Shown: in pieces, positions 4,792 to 11,342 of the stretch | Layout: each line of letters opens with the position of its first letter | How positions within the stretch are numbered: the stretch's first letter is position 1 | Assembly: GCA_015063655.1 (NCBI GenBank) | Contig: SVTU01000011.1 | Coordinates: 8,593-19,934, forward strand | Direction: 5' to 3' | Length of the DNA stretch: 11,342 nt | From: Oscillospiraceae bacterium | Lineage (GTDB): Bacteria; Bacillota; Clostridia; Oscillospirales; CAG-272 | Notes under the pieces: generated by a model | What the model was told of the DNA's origin: nothing | Databases searched by the model: none | The model's input: the letters and a program-made list of their open reading frames with translations, nothing else | Program-made: the position numbers and the translations under genes

Positions 4792-7539
4792 TCACGCCTC
4801 ATTCTTCGGCGCACCGCAGCATTTTTTATATTTCTTGCCGCTTCCGCACGGGCAAAGATCGTTTCTGCCCGGCGAAGGCTCTGCCCTGCGTGCCACGTGC
4901 ACACGCTTGGGCTGCTTCTGTCCCATTCCCTCAAAGCCCTCCTGCAGAGGCTTTGCGATCTGTACACGCTTGACCTCGGAGGTGCGAAGCGTAACAGACA
5001 GGATCATACGCACCGTGCGGTCACGGATATCATCCACCATGGCGTCAAACATGTCGGCACCCTGGATGCGGTACTCGTTTACGGGATCACGCTGAGCGTA
5101 GGACTGCAGGCGAATGCTGTCCTTCAGATCGTCCATGGCATCGATCTGCTCCATCCAGTTTCTGTCCACGTTGCGCAACAAAATGGCTCTCTCGATCTCA
5201 CGGAAGCGCTCCTCGCCGATCTCCTCCTCCTTGGCGTGATAGAGGGCAATGGCACGGTCGCACAGCATGTCGGTCACGTCCTCTGCCTTCGTGTGCTTAT
5301 CCACACCGTCGGCAAAATCCTCGTCGGTGGTCAACAGACCGCGGTAGACTTCACGCAGTCCCGCAAGATCCCACGTATCGGGCTCGTCGCCCGCAAGGAA
5401 GCGTCCTGCCGTGCTGCCAACTGTTCCCACGATCATTTTTTGAATGGTTTCGCTGATGTTCTCCCCATTGAGAACGTCCTGCCTCTGCTTATAGATCAGG
5501 TTTCTCTGCTGGTTCATCACGTCGTCATACGTCAGCACGTACTTACGGCGCTTAAAGTTTTGATCCTCAATGCGCTTCTGCGCATTCTCAATGGTGTTGG
5601 AGAGGAAGCCGTGCTCGATAGGCGTATCCTCATCCAGCCCCAGTCTGTCCACCGTCACCATCAGTCTCTCCGAGCCGAACAGACGCATCAGATCGTCCTC
5701 AAGAGAAAGGTAAAAGCGGGATTCACCGGGGTCACCCTGACGGCCTGAGCGTCCGCGAAGCTGGTTATCGATACGGCGGCTCTCGTGACGCTCCGTACCC
5801 AAAATAAACAAGCCTCCCGCTTCCCTTACTCGGTCGGCCTCGGGTGCGATCTGCTCTCTGTACTTGTCAAACAGCTCGCGATAGATGCCTCTTGCCCGCT
5901 TAACGTCCTCGTCGTCGATCTCGGCACTGCCCGTTGCCATGGCGATCAGATCCTCATCGATCTCCATGCGGCGCATCTCTGCCTTGGCCATATATTCGGG
6001 ATTACCGCCAAGCATAATGTCGGTGCCTCGTCCCGCCATGTTGGTGGAAATGGTCACAGCACCCAGCTTGCCAGCCTGCGCCACGATCTCGGCCTCCTTG
6101 TCGTGGTGCTTGGCATTCAGCACCGTATGCTTGATGCCCTCACGGCGCAAGCGACGGGAAAGCTCCTCGGACTTATCGATCGACACCGTACCCACAAGCA
6201 CGGGCTGTCCCTTCTCGTGGCAGGCCTTGATCTGACGGATCACGGCATTGTATTTGCCATTCACGGTCTTATATACACTGTCAGCGTGGTCAAGACGGAT
6301 CATGGGCTTATTGGTGGGGATCTCCACCACGTCAAGCTCATAGATCTCTCTGAACTCATTTTCCTCGGTCAGTGCCGTACCCGTCATGCCCGACAGCTTC
6401 TCGTACATGCGGAAATAATTCTGGAAGGTAATGGTGGCAAGCGTTTTGTTCTCCTTCTCGATCTGCACGCCCTCCTTGGCCTCAATGGCCTGGTGCAGAC
6501 CGTTGGAATAGCGTCTGCCGGGCATCAGGCGTCCCGTAAAGGTATCCACGATCATCACGCCGTGCTCGTTGACCACGTAATCCACGTCACGCTTCATCAC
6601 ACCGTAGGCACGAATAGCCTGGTTGATATGATGGGCGATCTCGGAGTTTTCGGGATCGCTGAGGTTGTCGATGCCAAAGGCCTCCTCCGCCTTCTTCGCG
6701 CCCTTGGGGGTGAGAATGGCGTTGTTTGCCTTTTCATCCACAATATACTCGGCATCCACGTCGTCATAGCTCTGCTTGCTGTCCATTTCCTTGATGACGT
6801 ACTTGCGCATGCGGCGCACCACGGCATCGGCTCTGTCATACATATCGGTAGAGGCCTCGCCTGCACCCGAAATGATCAAGGGCGTTCTTGCCTCATCGAT
6901 CAGAATGGAGTCAACCTCGTCCACAATGGCAAAGTGGTGGCCTCTCTGCACCATATTCTCCTTGTATACCACCATGTTATCACGCAGATAATCAAAGCCG
7001 AACTCGTTGTTCGTGCCGTAGGTGATATCCGACTCGTAAGCACGCTTTTTATCCTCGGGGGATATGCCATGCACCACAAGGCCTGTGCTCAGTCCCATGA
7101 ACTCGTACACACGTCCCATTTCCTCGCTGTCACGTCTGGCCAGATAATCGTTGACGGTGACCACGTGTACACCCTTCCCCGCCAAGGCGTTAAGGTAAGC
7201 AGGCATGGTGGCCACAAGGGTTTTACCCTCACCCGTTTTCATCTCGGCAATACGGCCCTGATGGAGGATGATACCGCCCAGCAGCTGTACACGGAAGGGA
7301 CGCTTGCCAAGCACACGGTAATCTGCCTCACGGATAGCGGCAAAGGCATCGGGTAAAATATCGTCAAGTGTCTCTCCGCCTGCCAGTCGTTCTCTTAGCA
7401 CCTCGGTCGTGCCCGAAAGCTCCTCGTTGCTCATGGCGGCATACTTGTCCGCCAAGGACTCGATATAGTCCACGCATTTATTCAATTTTTTAAGCTGACG
7501 CTCACTATACGTGCCCGCAAGCTTCGTAAACAATCCCAT
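4792..7539 (-). CDS. secA: Preprotein translocase ATPase SecA
   Basis: SecA is the motor that drives unfolded secretory proteins through the SecYEG channel at the inner face of the membrane. The 915 residues cover the whole family architecture: nucleotide-binding domain 1 with the Walker A motif MKTGEGKT (100-107) and DEVD (207-210), followed by IDEARTPLIISG; the preprotein-binding region; then domain 2 with TNMAGRGTDIMLGG and the IIGTERHESRRID-like segment (here ILGTERHESRRIDNQLRGRSGRQGD); the helical scaffold; and a C-terminal zinc motif with C896, C898, C907 and C908 (CPCGSGKKYKKCCG), which in other species contacts SecB or ribosomes. The fourth ligand is Cys, not His, a common variant. 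The ATG has GGAGG eight bases upstream and its own promoter. Two membrane protein genes follow in the same direction. Confidence 0.98.
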   Translation of the reverse strand: MGLFTKLAGTYSERQLKKLNKCVDYIESLADKYAAMSNEELSGTTEVLRERLAGGETLDDILPDAFAAIREADYRVLGKRPFRVQLLGGIILHQGRIAEMKTGEGKTLVATMPAYLNALAGKGVHVVTVNDYLARRDSEEMGRVYEFMGLSTGLVVHGISPEDKKRAYESDITYGTNNEFGFDYLRDNMVVYKENMVQRGHHFAIVDEVDSILIDEARTPLIISGAGEASTDMYDRADAVVRRMRKYVIKEMDSKQSYDDVDAEYIVDEKANNAILTPKGAKKAEEAFGIDNLSDPENSEIAHHINQAIRAYGVMKRDVDYVVNEHGVMIVDTFTGRLMPGRRYSNGLHQAIEAKEGVQIEKENKTLATITFQNYFRMYEKLSGMTGTALTEENEFREIYELDVVEIPTNKPMIRLDHADSVYKTVNGKYNAVIRQIKACHEKGQPVLVGTVSIDKSEELSRRLRREGIKHTVLNAKHHDKEAEIVAQAGKLGAVTISTNMAGRGTDIMLGGNPEYMAKAEMRRMEIDEDLIAMATGSAEIDDEDVKRARGIYRELFDKYREQIAPEADRVREAGGLFILGTERHESRRIDNQLRGRSGRQGDPGESRFYLSLEDDLMRLFGSERLMVTVDRLGLDEDTPIEHGFLSNTIENAQKRIEDQNFKRRKYVLTYDDVMNQQRNLIYKQRQDVLNGENISETIQKMIVGTVGSTAGRFLAGDEPDTWDLAGLREVYRGLLTTDEDFADGVDKHTKAEDVTDMLCDRAIALYHAKEEEIGEERFREIERAILLRNVDRNWMEQIDAMDDLKDSIRLQSYAQRDPVNEYRIQGADMFDAMVDDIRDRTVRMILSVTLRTSEVKRVQIAKPLQEGFEGMGQKQPKRVHVARRAEPSPGRNDLCPCGSGKKYKKCCGAPKNEA

Positions 7540-7570
7540 GGTATATTCCTCCCATTTGTATATCTATTTT

Positions 7571-7599
7571 ATTATACAACATTTGCCCCCTCTTTTCAA
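7571..7599 (-). promoter_or_regulatory. Sigma-A promoter for secA
   Basis: On the - strand, TTGAAA (7599-7594) and TATAAT (7576-7571) are separated by 17 bases, a near-consensus vegetative promoter. The leader to the secA ATG at 7539 is about 25 bases. It should also drive the two downstream membrane protein genes, since no terminator separates them from secA. Confidence 0.8.
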
Positions 7600-7659
7600 G
7601 CGGTATAGGGCAATATGACGGGTATTCTTTGTAAATTTTTTTGTGTTTGGCGACACATC

Positions 7660-7688
7660 TTGCTTTTTTTCGCCATATGTGGTATCAT
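7660..7688 (+). promoter_or_regulatory. Probable sigma-A promoter for trmL
   Basis: TTGCTT (7660-7665) and TATCAT (7683-7688) are 17 bases apart and give a leader of about 25 bases to trmL. The -10 box is weaker than those of luxS, secA and mreB. It lies in the left arm of an imperfect palindrome (7679-7688 with 7694-7703, 9 of 10 pairs), and TGGCGA/TCGCCA arms (7648-7653, 7670-7675) flank the -35 box. Whether these are operators is unknown. Confidence 0.55.
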
Positions 7689-7719
7689 AATGCATGATAT
7701 CACACGTTAAGGAGACTGT

Positions 7720-8226
7720 ATGATAGATATTAACATTGTGCTTCACGAGCCCGAGATCCCGCAAAACACGGGTAATATAGCAAGGACCTGTGCCGCCACG
7801 GGTGCTTCTCTCCACATCATTCGCCCCATGGGCTTTACCGTTGACGACCGCAAGCTCAAGCGTGCGGGGCTTGACTATTGGGATAAGCTGAGCATCACGT
7901 ATTATGACGATCTGGATGATTTTTATCAAAAAAATCCCGATGCCACCATCTACTATTTTACCACCAAGGCACCCCGTGCCTATACGGAGATTCCTACACT
8001 ACCCGAGCGTGTTTTCATCATGTTCGGCAAGGAGACACGGGGACTGCCCGAGCCGCTTTTGCGTGAGCATTACGAGCAGTGTGTGCGCATTCCCATGCGC
8101 AACACACTGCGCTCTCTCAATCTCTCCAACGCCGTTGCCATCGCCACCTACGAGCTGCTGCGCCGTGACGGCTTCGACGGTCTGCGCCAAGACGGCGTGC
8201 TACAGGATGCCCCAACCGACAATTAA
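7720..8226 (+). CDS. trmL: tRNA (cytidine/uridine-34 2'-O-)-methyltransferase TrmL
   Basis: TrmL is a cytosolic SPOUT-class (trefoil knot) enzyme that methylates the ribose of the wobble base of certain leucine tRNAs using S-adenosylmethionine. At 168 residues it is a minimal SPOUT protein with no added RNA-binding domain, as in the YibK group. Family signatures are LHEPEIPQNTGNIARTCA (8-25), the FGKETRGLP loop (102-110), and IPM-RNTLRSLNLSNAVAIATYE (124-145), which build the knot and the cofactor pocket. The ATG has AAGGAG five bases upstream. It is a single-gene unit, divergent from secA and convergent with pepD. Its product SAH would be cleared by the mtnN-luxS pair elsewhere in this window, a metabolic link common to all methyltransferases. 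Confidence 0.95.
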   Translation: MIDINIVLHEPEIPQNTGNIARTCAATGASLHIIRPMGFTVDDRKLKRAGLDYWDKLSITYYDDLDDFYQKNPDATIYYFTTKAPRAYTEIPTLPERVFIMFGKETRGLPEPLLREHYEQCVRIPMRNTLRSLNLSNAVAIATYELLRRDGFDGLRQDGVLQDAPTDN

Positions 8227-8235
8227 ATAGCAATT

Positions 8236-8269
8236 GGGGCGGTCTCAAATTTACATTTGAGACCGCCCC
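8236..8269. terminator. Bidirectional terminator hairpin between convergent trmL and pepD
   Basis: A 15-bp perfect stem, GGGGCGGTCTCAAAT pairing with its complement at 8255-8269, closes a TTAC loop. It lies between the trmL stop at 8226 and the pepD stop at 8275. The downstream run on the + side is TAATATTATG and on the - side AATTGCTATTT, so the T-tracts are poor, but stability and position favour a shared terminator. Confidence 0.8.
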
Positions 8270-8274
8270 TAATA

Positions 8275-9705
8275 TTATGTCTGTGACAGAAGCGTCAGCC
8301 ACACGTCGATCATCCGCTCTGCCGAGTCGATCGACAGCCTCTCACGGGGCGAATGAAGATCAAACACGTCAGGCCCTACCGAGATCATATCCATATCGGG
8401 CAATGCTCGGCGAATGATCCCGCATTCCAAGCCCGCGTGCAGAGCTACCAGCCTTGGGGTCGCTCCGTTCACACGCTCGTATGCCTCGATATAGGCTGTC
8501 AGCAGAGGCGTCTTGCCGATATAATCCCAGCCGGGATATCGCCCTCTGTGCGACACGGTTGCGCCCTGTGCGGCGGCAAGCTCCTCTATATAGGCCTGCG
8601 CCATGTCCAGCTGTGCTTCCTCAGCTGAGCGTGAGGAAACGGTCAGTATCACCGCATTCTCTTGCGTTTCCAGTACGCCGAGATTGCGTGAATACGCCAC
8701 AAGCCCCCGTATTGCCTCGCTCCATGCCAGCACGCCGTTCTCGATCCCGTCTAGGAGTGACAGCACACGCCTGCTGTCCTGCTCGGTCATCGCCATGGCG
8801 GGGGCGGACTGCTCCGAAAGCGTAACGAAAAAGGCTCTGTCCTCTGCCGTAAGCTCGCCGCCGATCTCCTTTTCCACCCTTGCGGCCGTCTCTCTCGCCG
8901 CTTTCGTGTCATGCACGAGCAGCGTTGCATACGCCTCACGGGGGATAGCATTGTCCTTCGAGCCGCCGAACAGCTCACAAAGGCGGAGCGGCTGTTGCTC
9001 AGCTATGGCGTGCAGAATACGCCCAAGCAGAACGTTGGCATTGGCTCTTCCCTTGTCTATATCCTCTCCCGAATGACCGCCCATCAAACCGCCGATGCGA
9101 ACGGTGAGGGCTGTTCCCGTGCAGGGTAACAGGGTCACGCCAAGCGTAACGTCGCTTCGCACGCCGCCTGCACACCCAACGATGACCGAATCCTCCTCGG
9201 CACTGTCGAGATTGACCATACGGCGTGCCGTAACGTGGCGGTAATCAAAGGCAGATGCCCCGATCAGACCGATCTCCTCGGAAGCCGTGATCAAGCACTC
9301 CACCGTAGGGTGAGGCAACTCGGAATCAGCCAAAAACAGCATAAAGGCCACGCTTACGCCGTTGTCAGCACCAAGCGTCGTCCCCCTTGCGTGCAAAAAG
9401 CCGTCCTCAATATACAGCGACAGTCCGTCCTGCGAGAAGTCGTGCCGCACACCCGCCTCCTTTTCGCACACCATATCGCTATGCCCCTGCAGAAGAATGG
9501 GGGCTACCGACTCATAGCCCACCGTAGCGGGCAGTCTGAACATGACGTTGTTGTCCTTGTCCCGCACGCAGAAAATCCCTCTGTCCTTGGCAAAGCGGCA
9601 CAGATAATCGGCTATGCCCGCCTCACAAAGAGAGGCACGGGGAATGGCGGAGATCGCCTCAAAATACTGCCAATAGGCAGGATACCGAAAAGCGTAATTC
9701 AGCAT
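8275..9705 (-). CDS. pepD: Aminoacyl-histidine dipeptidase (Xaa-His dipeptidase, peptidase M20C family)
   Basis: PepD is a cytosolic zinc dipeptidase of broad specificity, known for cleaving Xaa-His dipeptides such as carnosine, and recycles amino acids from peptides. The 476 residues match the family length. Metal-site motifs in order are GHSDMVCEK (H75, D77), TTLGADNGV (D114), TASEEIGLIGA (E143, E144), NLDS (D167) and, near the end, DLHSPRE (H451). The GGHSGEDIDKGRANAN segment marks the start of the lid and dimerisation domain. The ATG has GAGGT six bases upstream. The gene follows the mreB-family gene after 46 bases that hold a small stem-loop, so it may be partly read through from the mreB promoter. 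I see no separate convincing promoter. No signal peptide is present. Confidence 0.95.
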   Translation of the reverse strand: MLNYAFRYPAYWQYFEAISAIPRASLCEAGIADYLCRFAKDRGIFCVRDKDNNVMFRLPATVGYESVAPILLQGHSDMVCEKEAGVRHDFSQDGLSLYIEDGFLHARGTTLGADNGVSVAFMLFLADSELPHPTVECLITASEEIGLIGASAFDYRHVTARRMVNLDSAEEDSVIVGCAGGVRSDVTLGVTLLPCTGTALTVRIGGLMGGHSGEDIDKGRANANVLLGRILHAIAEQQPLRLCELFGGSKDNAIPREAYATLLVHDTKAARETAARVEKEIGGELTAEDRAFFVTLSEQSAPAMAMTEQDSRRVLSLLDGIENGVLAWSEAIRGLVAYSRNLGVLETQENAVILTVSSRSAEEAQLDMAQAYIEELAAAQGATVSHRGRYPGWDYIGKTPLLTAYIEAYERVNGATPRLVALHAGLECGIIRRALPDMDMISVGPDVFDLHSPRERLSIDSAERMIDVWLTLLSQT

Positions 9706-9725
9706 ATCATTACCTCACAAAATAT

Positions 9726-9750
9726 AGGGGATGCTTACCTAACATCCCCT
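9726..9750 (-). terminator. Small stem-loop between mreB and pepD
   Basis: AGGGGATG (9726-9733) pairs with CATCCCCT (9743-9750) around a nine-base loop, directly after the mreB stop codon. In the - direction it is followed by ATATTTTG, so it could be a weak terminator or an attenuator that lets some transcripts through to pepD. The stem is short, hence the modest confidence. Confidence 0.5.
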
Positions 9751-9751
9751 T

Positions 9752-10825
9752 TTATTTGATCCCTCTGTCACCAACCGACGTTCTCCCGGGGCGCACACGG
9801 GACAGATCCACCGCTCCCTCGGGCATATCGTCAAGGTATTGCAGAACACGGCCCGTTCCCTGCACCACGCAAAGCTCGGGCTTGGAAGCCACACGGGTCT
9901 TGATGCCCGTCAGCTCCTCAACCAGCTTGTCAAGTCCGTACAGCTGACTGCCGCCACCCGTCATCACGATACCGCCCCGCAAAATATCACCGATCAGCTC
10001 GGGGGGCGTGCGCTCGATCACGGAATAAATGGCATCCATCACCGACATGATCGGCTCCATCATGGCCTCAAGCATCTCCTTGGAGGATACACGAACGACC
10101 TTAGGCAAGCCCTGAATCAAGCAACGCCCCTTAACGTCGTATTCCTTTGCCTCGGCATGCTCGTATACCGCACCGATGTGTAGCTTGACCTGCTCTGCCG
10201 TTCTGTCTCCGATCAGCACGTTATATTTTCTTCGCATATATTTGGTGATAGCGGCATCAAACTGATTGCCCGCTACCTTGATCGATTCGGACACGACCAC
10301 ACCGCCAAGCGAGATCACCGCCACGTCGGTCGTTCCGCCGCCAATGTCCACGATCATGCGCCCCGTCGGGCTGAAGATATCCATGCCTGCGCCCAACGCT
10401 GCGGCGACAGGCTCCTCTAACAGATAGGTCTTGCGTGCCCCTGCCTGCGTGCCTGCATCGATCACGGCACGTTCCTCGACCTCGGTGATGCCCGTGGGCA
10501 CACAGATCACGACCTTCGGTCGGTAAATGGCGTTTCCGTACGCACGGCGGATAAAATATTGTATCATCTTTTGCGTCACGTCATACTGACTGATCACACC
10601 GTTCTCAAGGGGGCGCACAACCTTGATATTCTCGGGGTTTCGGCCAAGCATCGCCTGCGCATCGCGGCCGACCTTGGTGATAAGGTCTGTGTCGGTATCC
10701 ACCGCCACAACGCTCGGCTCGTTGATCACAACGCCCTTCCCCTCAACGTAAACAAGAACCGTGGCTGTGCCAAGGTCAATTCCGATATCACGTGTCAAGA
10801 GCTTCTTGCCCTTAAAAAACGGCAC
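9752..10825 (-). CDS. mreB: Rod shape-determining protein, MreB/Mbl family actin homologue
   Basis: MreB-family proteins form membrane-bound filaments that position the cell-wall elongation machinery and keep rod shape. The protein has 357 residues from this start. The actin-fold ATP site is visible as phosphate-1 loop DIGIDLGTATVLVY, phosphate-2 loop IVDIGGGTTDVAVIS and adenosine motif MTGGGSQLYGLDKLV; LEEPVAAALGAGM is also typical. The N-terminal PFFKGKKLL could be the membrane-binding end. A GTG at 10834 is also in frame, but it overlaps the AAAGGAG site; the GTG at 10825 sits eight bases from it and is preferred. The gene stands without mreC or mreD, next to comF and pepD, so it may be the Mbl or MreBH type of paralogue instead of the main MreB. 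It has its own promoter. Confidence 0.93.
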   Translation of the reverse strand: MPFFKGKKLLTRDIGIDLGTATVLVYVEGKGVVINEPSVVAVDTDTDLITKVGRDAQAMLGRNPENIKVVRPLENGVISQYDVTQKMIQYFIRRAYGNAIYRPKVVICVPTGITEVEERAVIDAGTQAGARKTYLLEEPVAAALGAGMDIFSPTGRMIVDIGGGTTDVAVISLGGVVVSESIKVAGNQFDAAITKYMRRKYNVLIGDRTAEQVKLHIGAVYEHAEAKEYDVKGRCLIQGLPKVVRVSSKEMLEAMMEPIMSVMDAIYSVIERTPPELIGDILRGGIVMTGGGSQLYGLDKLVEELTGIKTRVASKPELCVVQGTGRVLQYLDDMPEGAVDLSRVRPGRTSVGDRGIK

Positions 10826-10832
10826 ATCTACC

Positions 10833-10839
10833 ACTCCTT
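10833..10839 (-). promoter_or_regulatory. Ribosome binding site deciding the mreB start
   Basis: AAAGGAG on the - strand ends two bases into the upstream GTG codon at 10834, so that codon cannot be its start. The next in-frame GTG, at 10825, is seven to eight bases away, an ideal distance. An ATG in between is out of frame. Confidence 0.65.
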
Positions 10840-10848
10840 TCCTGTCCT

Positions 10849-10892
10849 TATCCTATATTATACACGCTTTTGCACAAAAATGCAATAGGATA
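10849..10892. repeat. 8-bp inverted repeat flanking the mreB promoter
   Basis: TATCCTAT (10849-10856) and its exact complement ATAGGATA (10885-10892) bracket the core promoter: the left arm touches the -10 box and the right arm overlaps the -35 box by one base. Inside lies a second inverted repeat, TTGCA/TGCAA (10870-10874, 10881-10885). The arms are AT-rich, so chance is possible. Confidence 0.55.
10857..10885 (-). promoter_or_regulatory. Sigma-A promoter for mreB
   Basis: On the - strand TTGCAT (10885-10880) and TATAAT (10862-10857) are separated by 17 bases. The leader to the start at 10825 is about 25 bases. The promoter lies in the 77 bases between the comF stop and mreB, showing that mreB need not depend on comF transcription. 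Confidence 0.75.
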
Positions 10893-10902
10893 TTTTGTCA
10901 CT

Positions 10903-11342
10903 TTACGTATTGTTTTGTCGCCCTTTCGTCTTTGGCACGGAGGAGATGCACAGCCCCAACACGCCCCTTGCTCCCGCACGGCTCAAAAGCACTGCGCAAG
11001 CCGACATACTAGCCCCCGTGGTTACGATATCGTCAACCAACACCACCGTGCGATCAGCACACACATGCCTTGCCTCCTCTCCGAGAGCAAACCGCTTTCC
11101 AACGTTCCTTTGTCTCTGTCCAAGATTCAAGCTCTTTTGCTCCTTACCGCCCCGACGGCGAACCAAAAGGGCGGCATACTCTGCTCCCACTGCCTCGGCA
11201 AGTGCCTCGGCGATCAAGGCCGCCTGGTCAAAGCCTCGGCGCAAGACCGCCTTGTCGCTACGGGGTGCGTAAGTGACCACAAGCTCTGTGGGTGACACCC
11301 CCAAAAGCTCGCACTCCTCACGCAGGACAAACGCCAGCTGAA
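10903..11342 (-). CDS. comF: ComF family phosphoribosyltransferase-like protein (N-terminus beyond window)
   Basis: The last 145 residues are visible; the frame is open to the right edge, so the start and the usual N-terminal cysteine cluster are missing. Family features are VVTYAPR followed by RRGFDQAALIAEALAEA, then QKSLNLGQRQRN, and the PRPP-binding signature VVLVDDIVTTGAS (coded at about 11008-11044). ComF takes part in DNA uptake during natural transformation in Bacillus and Haemophilus, but homologues (such as GntX) are widespread in non-competent bacteria, so a competence role here is not shown. A TTG at 11304 could look like a start but lies within the domain, and the residues before it (LREECELL) fit the family. 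No terminator follows it, and the mreB promoter begins directly downstream. Confidence 0.92.
   Translation of the reverse strand, partial: QLAFVLREECELLGVSPTELVVTYAPRSDKAVLRRGFDQAALIAEALAEAVGAEYAALLVRRRGGKEQKSLNLGQRQRNVGKRFALGEEARHVCADRTVVLVDDIVTTGASMSACAVLLSRAGARGVLGLCISSVPKTKGRQNNT

Noticed and set aside
4639..5748. 369-codon open frame on the + strand across the secA 3' end
   Set aside because: It lies antisense to secA and the small membrane protein, without a start site or recognisable domain.
5785..7356. 523-codon open frame on the + strand opposite secA
   Set aside because: It is fully antisense to a clearly functional secA, has no ribosome binding site or family motif, and its composition (rich in His, Leu and Val) is what a mirrored coding strand yields.
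7621..7719. Riboswitch or leader RNA upstream of trmL
   Set aside because: The promoter leaves a leader of only about 25 bases, too short for a riboswitch, and no known aptamer core was visible.
7564..7929. 121-codon open frame on the - strand covering the trmL start and control region
   Set aside because: It overlaps two promoters and trmL, and its sequence shows no recognisable family.
10903..11304. ComF-like gene starting at the TTG at 11304
   Set aside because: The frame continues to the window edge with family-like residues, so the gene is partial and starts outside.

Overview
The window reads as ordinary chromosomal DNA of a Gram-positive, Clostridia-type Firmicute, probably an uncultured anaerobe. 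The evidence is consensus sigma-A promoters, strong AGGAGG ribosome binding sites, a NiaR (3H-domain) regulator behind nadC, and LuxS, SecA, an MreB-family protein and ComF together. Genus cannot be told from the sequence. Coding density is high and no gene-free stretch exceeds about 180 bases. I saw no tRNA, rRNA, CRISPR array, insertion sequence or phage gene.

Left part (1-2690, all + strand): the tail of an unseen upstream gene (possibly nadB) overlaps nadC, which is followed at once by niaR, so an NAD synthesis operon ends with its own nicotinate-sensing repressor. A textbook promoter (TTGACA-N17-TATAAT) lying inside a perfect 11-bp inverted repeat then starts a two-gene unit, luxS-mtnN. 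These two enzymes detoxify S-adenosylhomocysteine and release the AI-2 precursor. A strong 18-bp hairpin ends this unit and also the convergent one.

Middle part (2688-7600, - strand): secA has its own promoter and is followed by two tightly packed genes for multi-pass membrane proteins that I do not recognise. The pair share sequence motifs and look related to each other. They are the least explained genes in the window.

Right part: divergent from secA is trmL (+), a wobble-base tRNA methyltransferase, separated from the convergent pepD by a 15-bp hairpin. pepD (dipeptidase), an mreB-family gene (cell shape) and the end of a comF-family gene all lie on the - strand. The mreB-family gene has its own promoter, flanked by an 8-bp inverted repeat; a small stem-loop separates it from pepD. 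The comF-like gene runs off the right edge.

Overall these are housekeeping genes. The points worth a second look are the palindromic luxS promoter, the secA-linked membrane protein pair with its repeated motifs, and the mreB promoter architecture.
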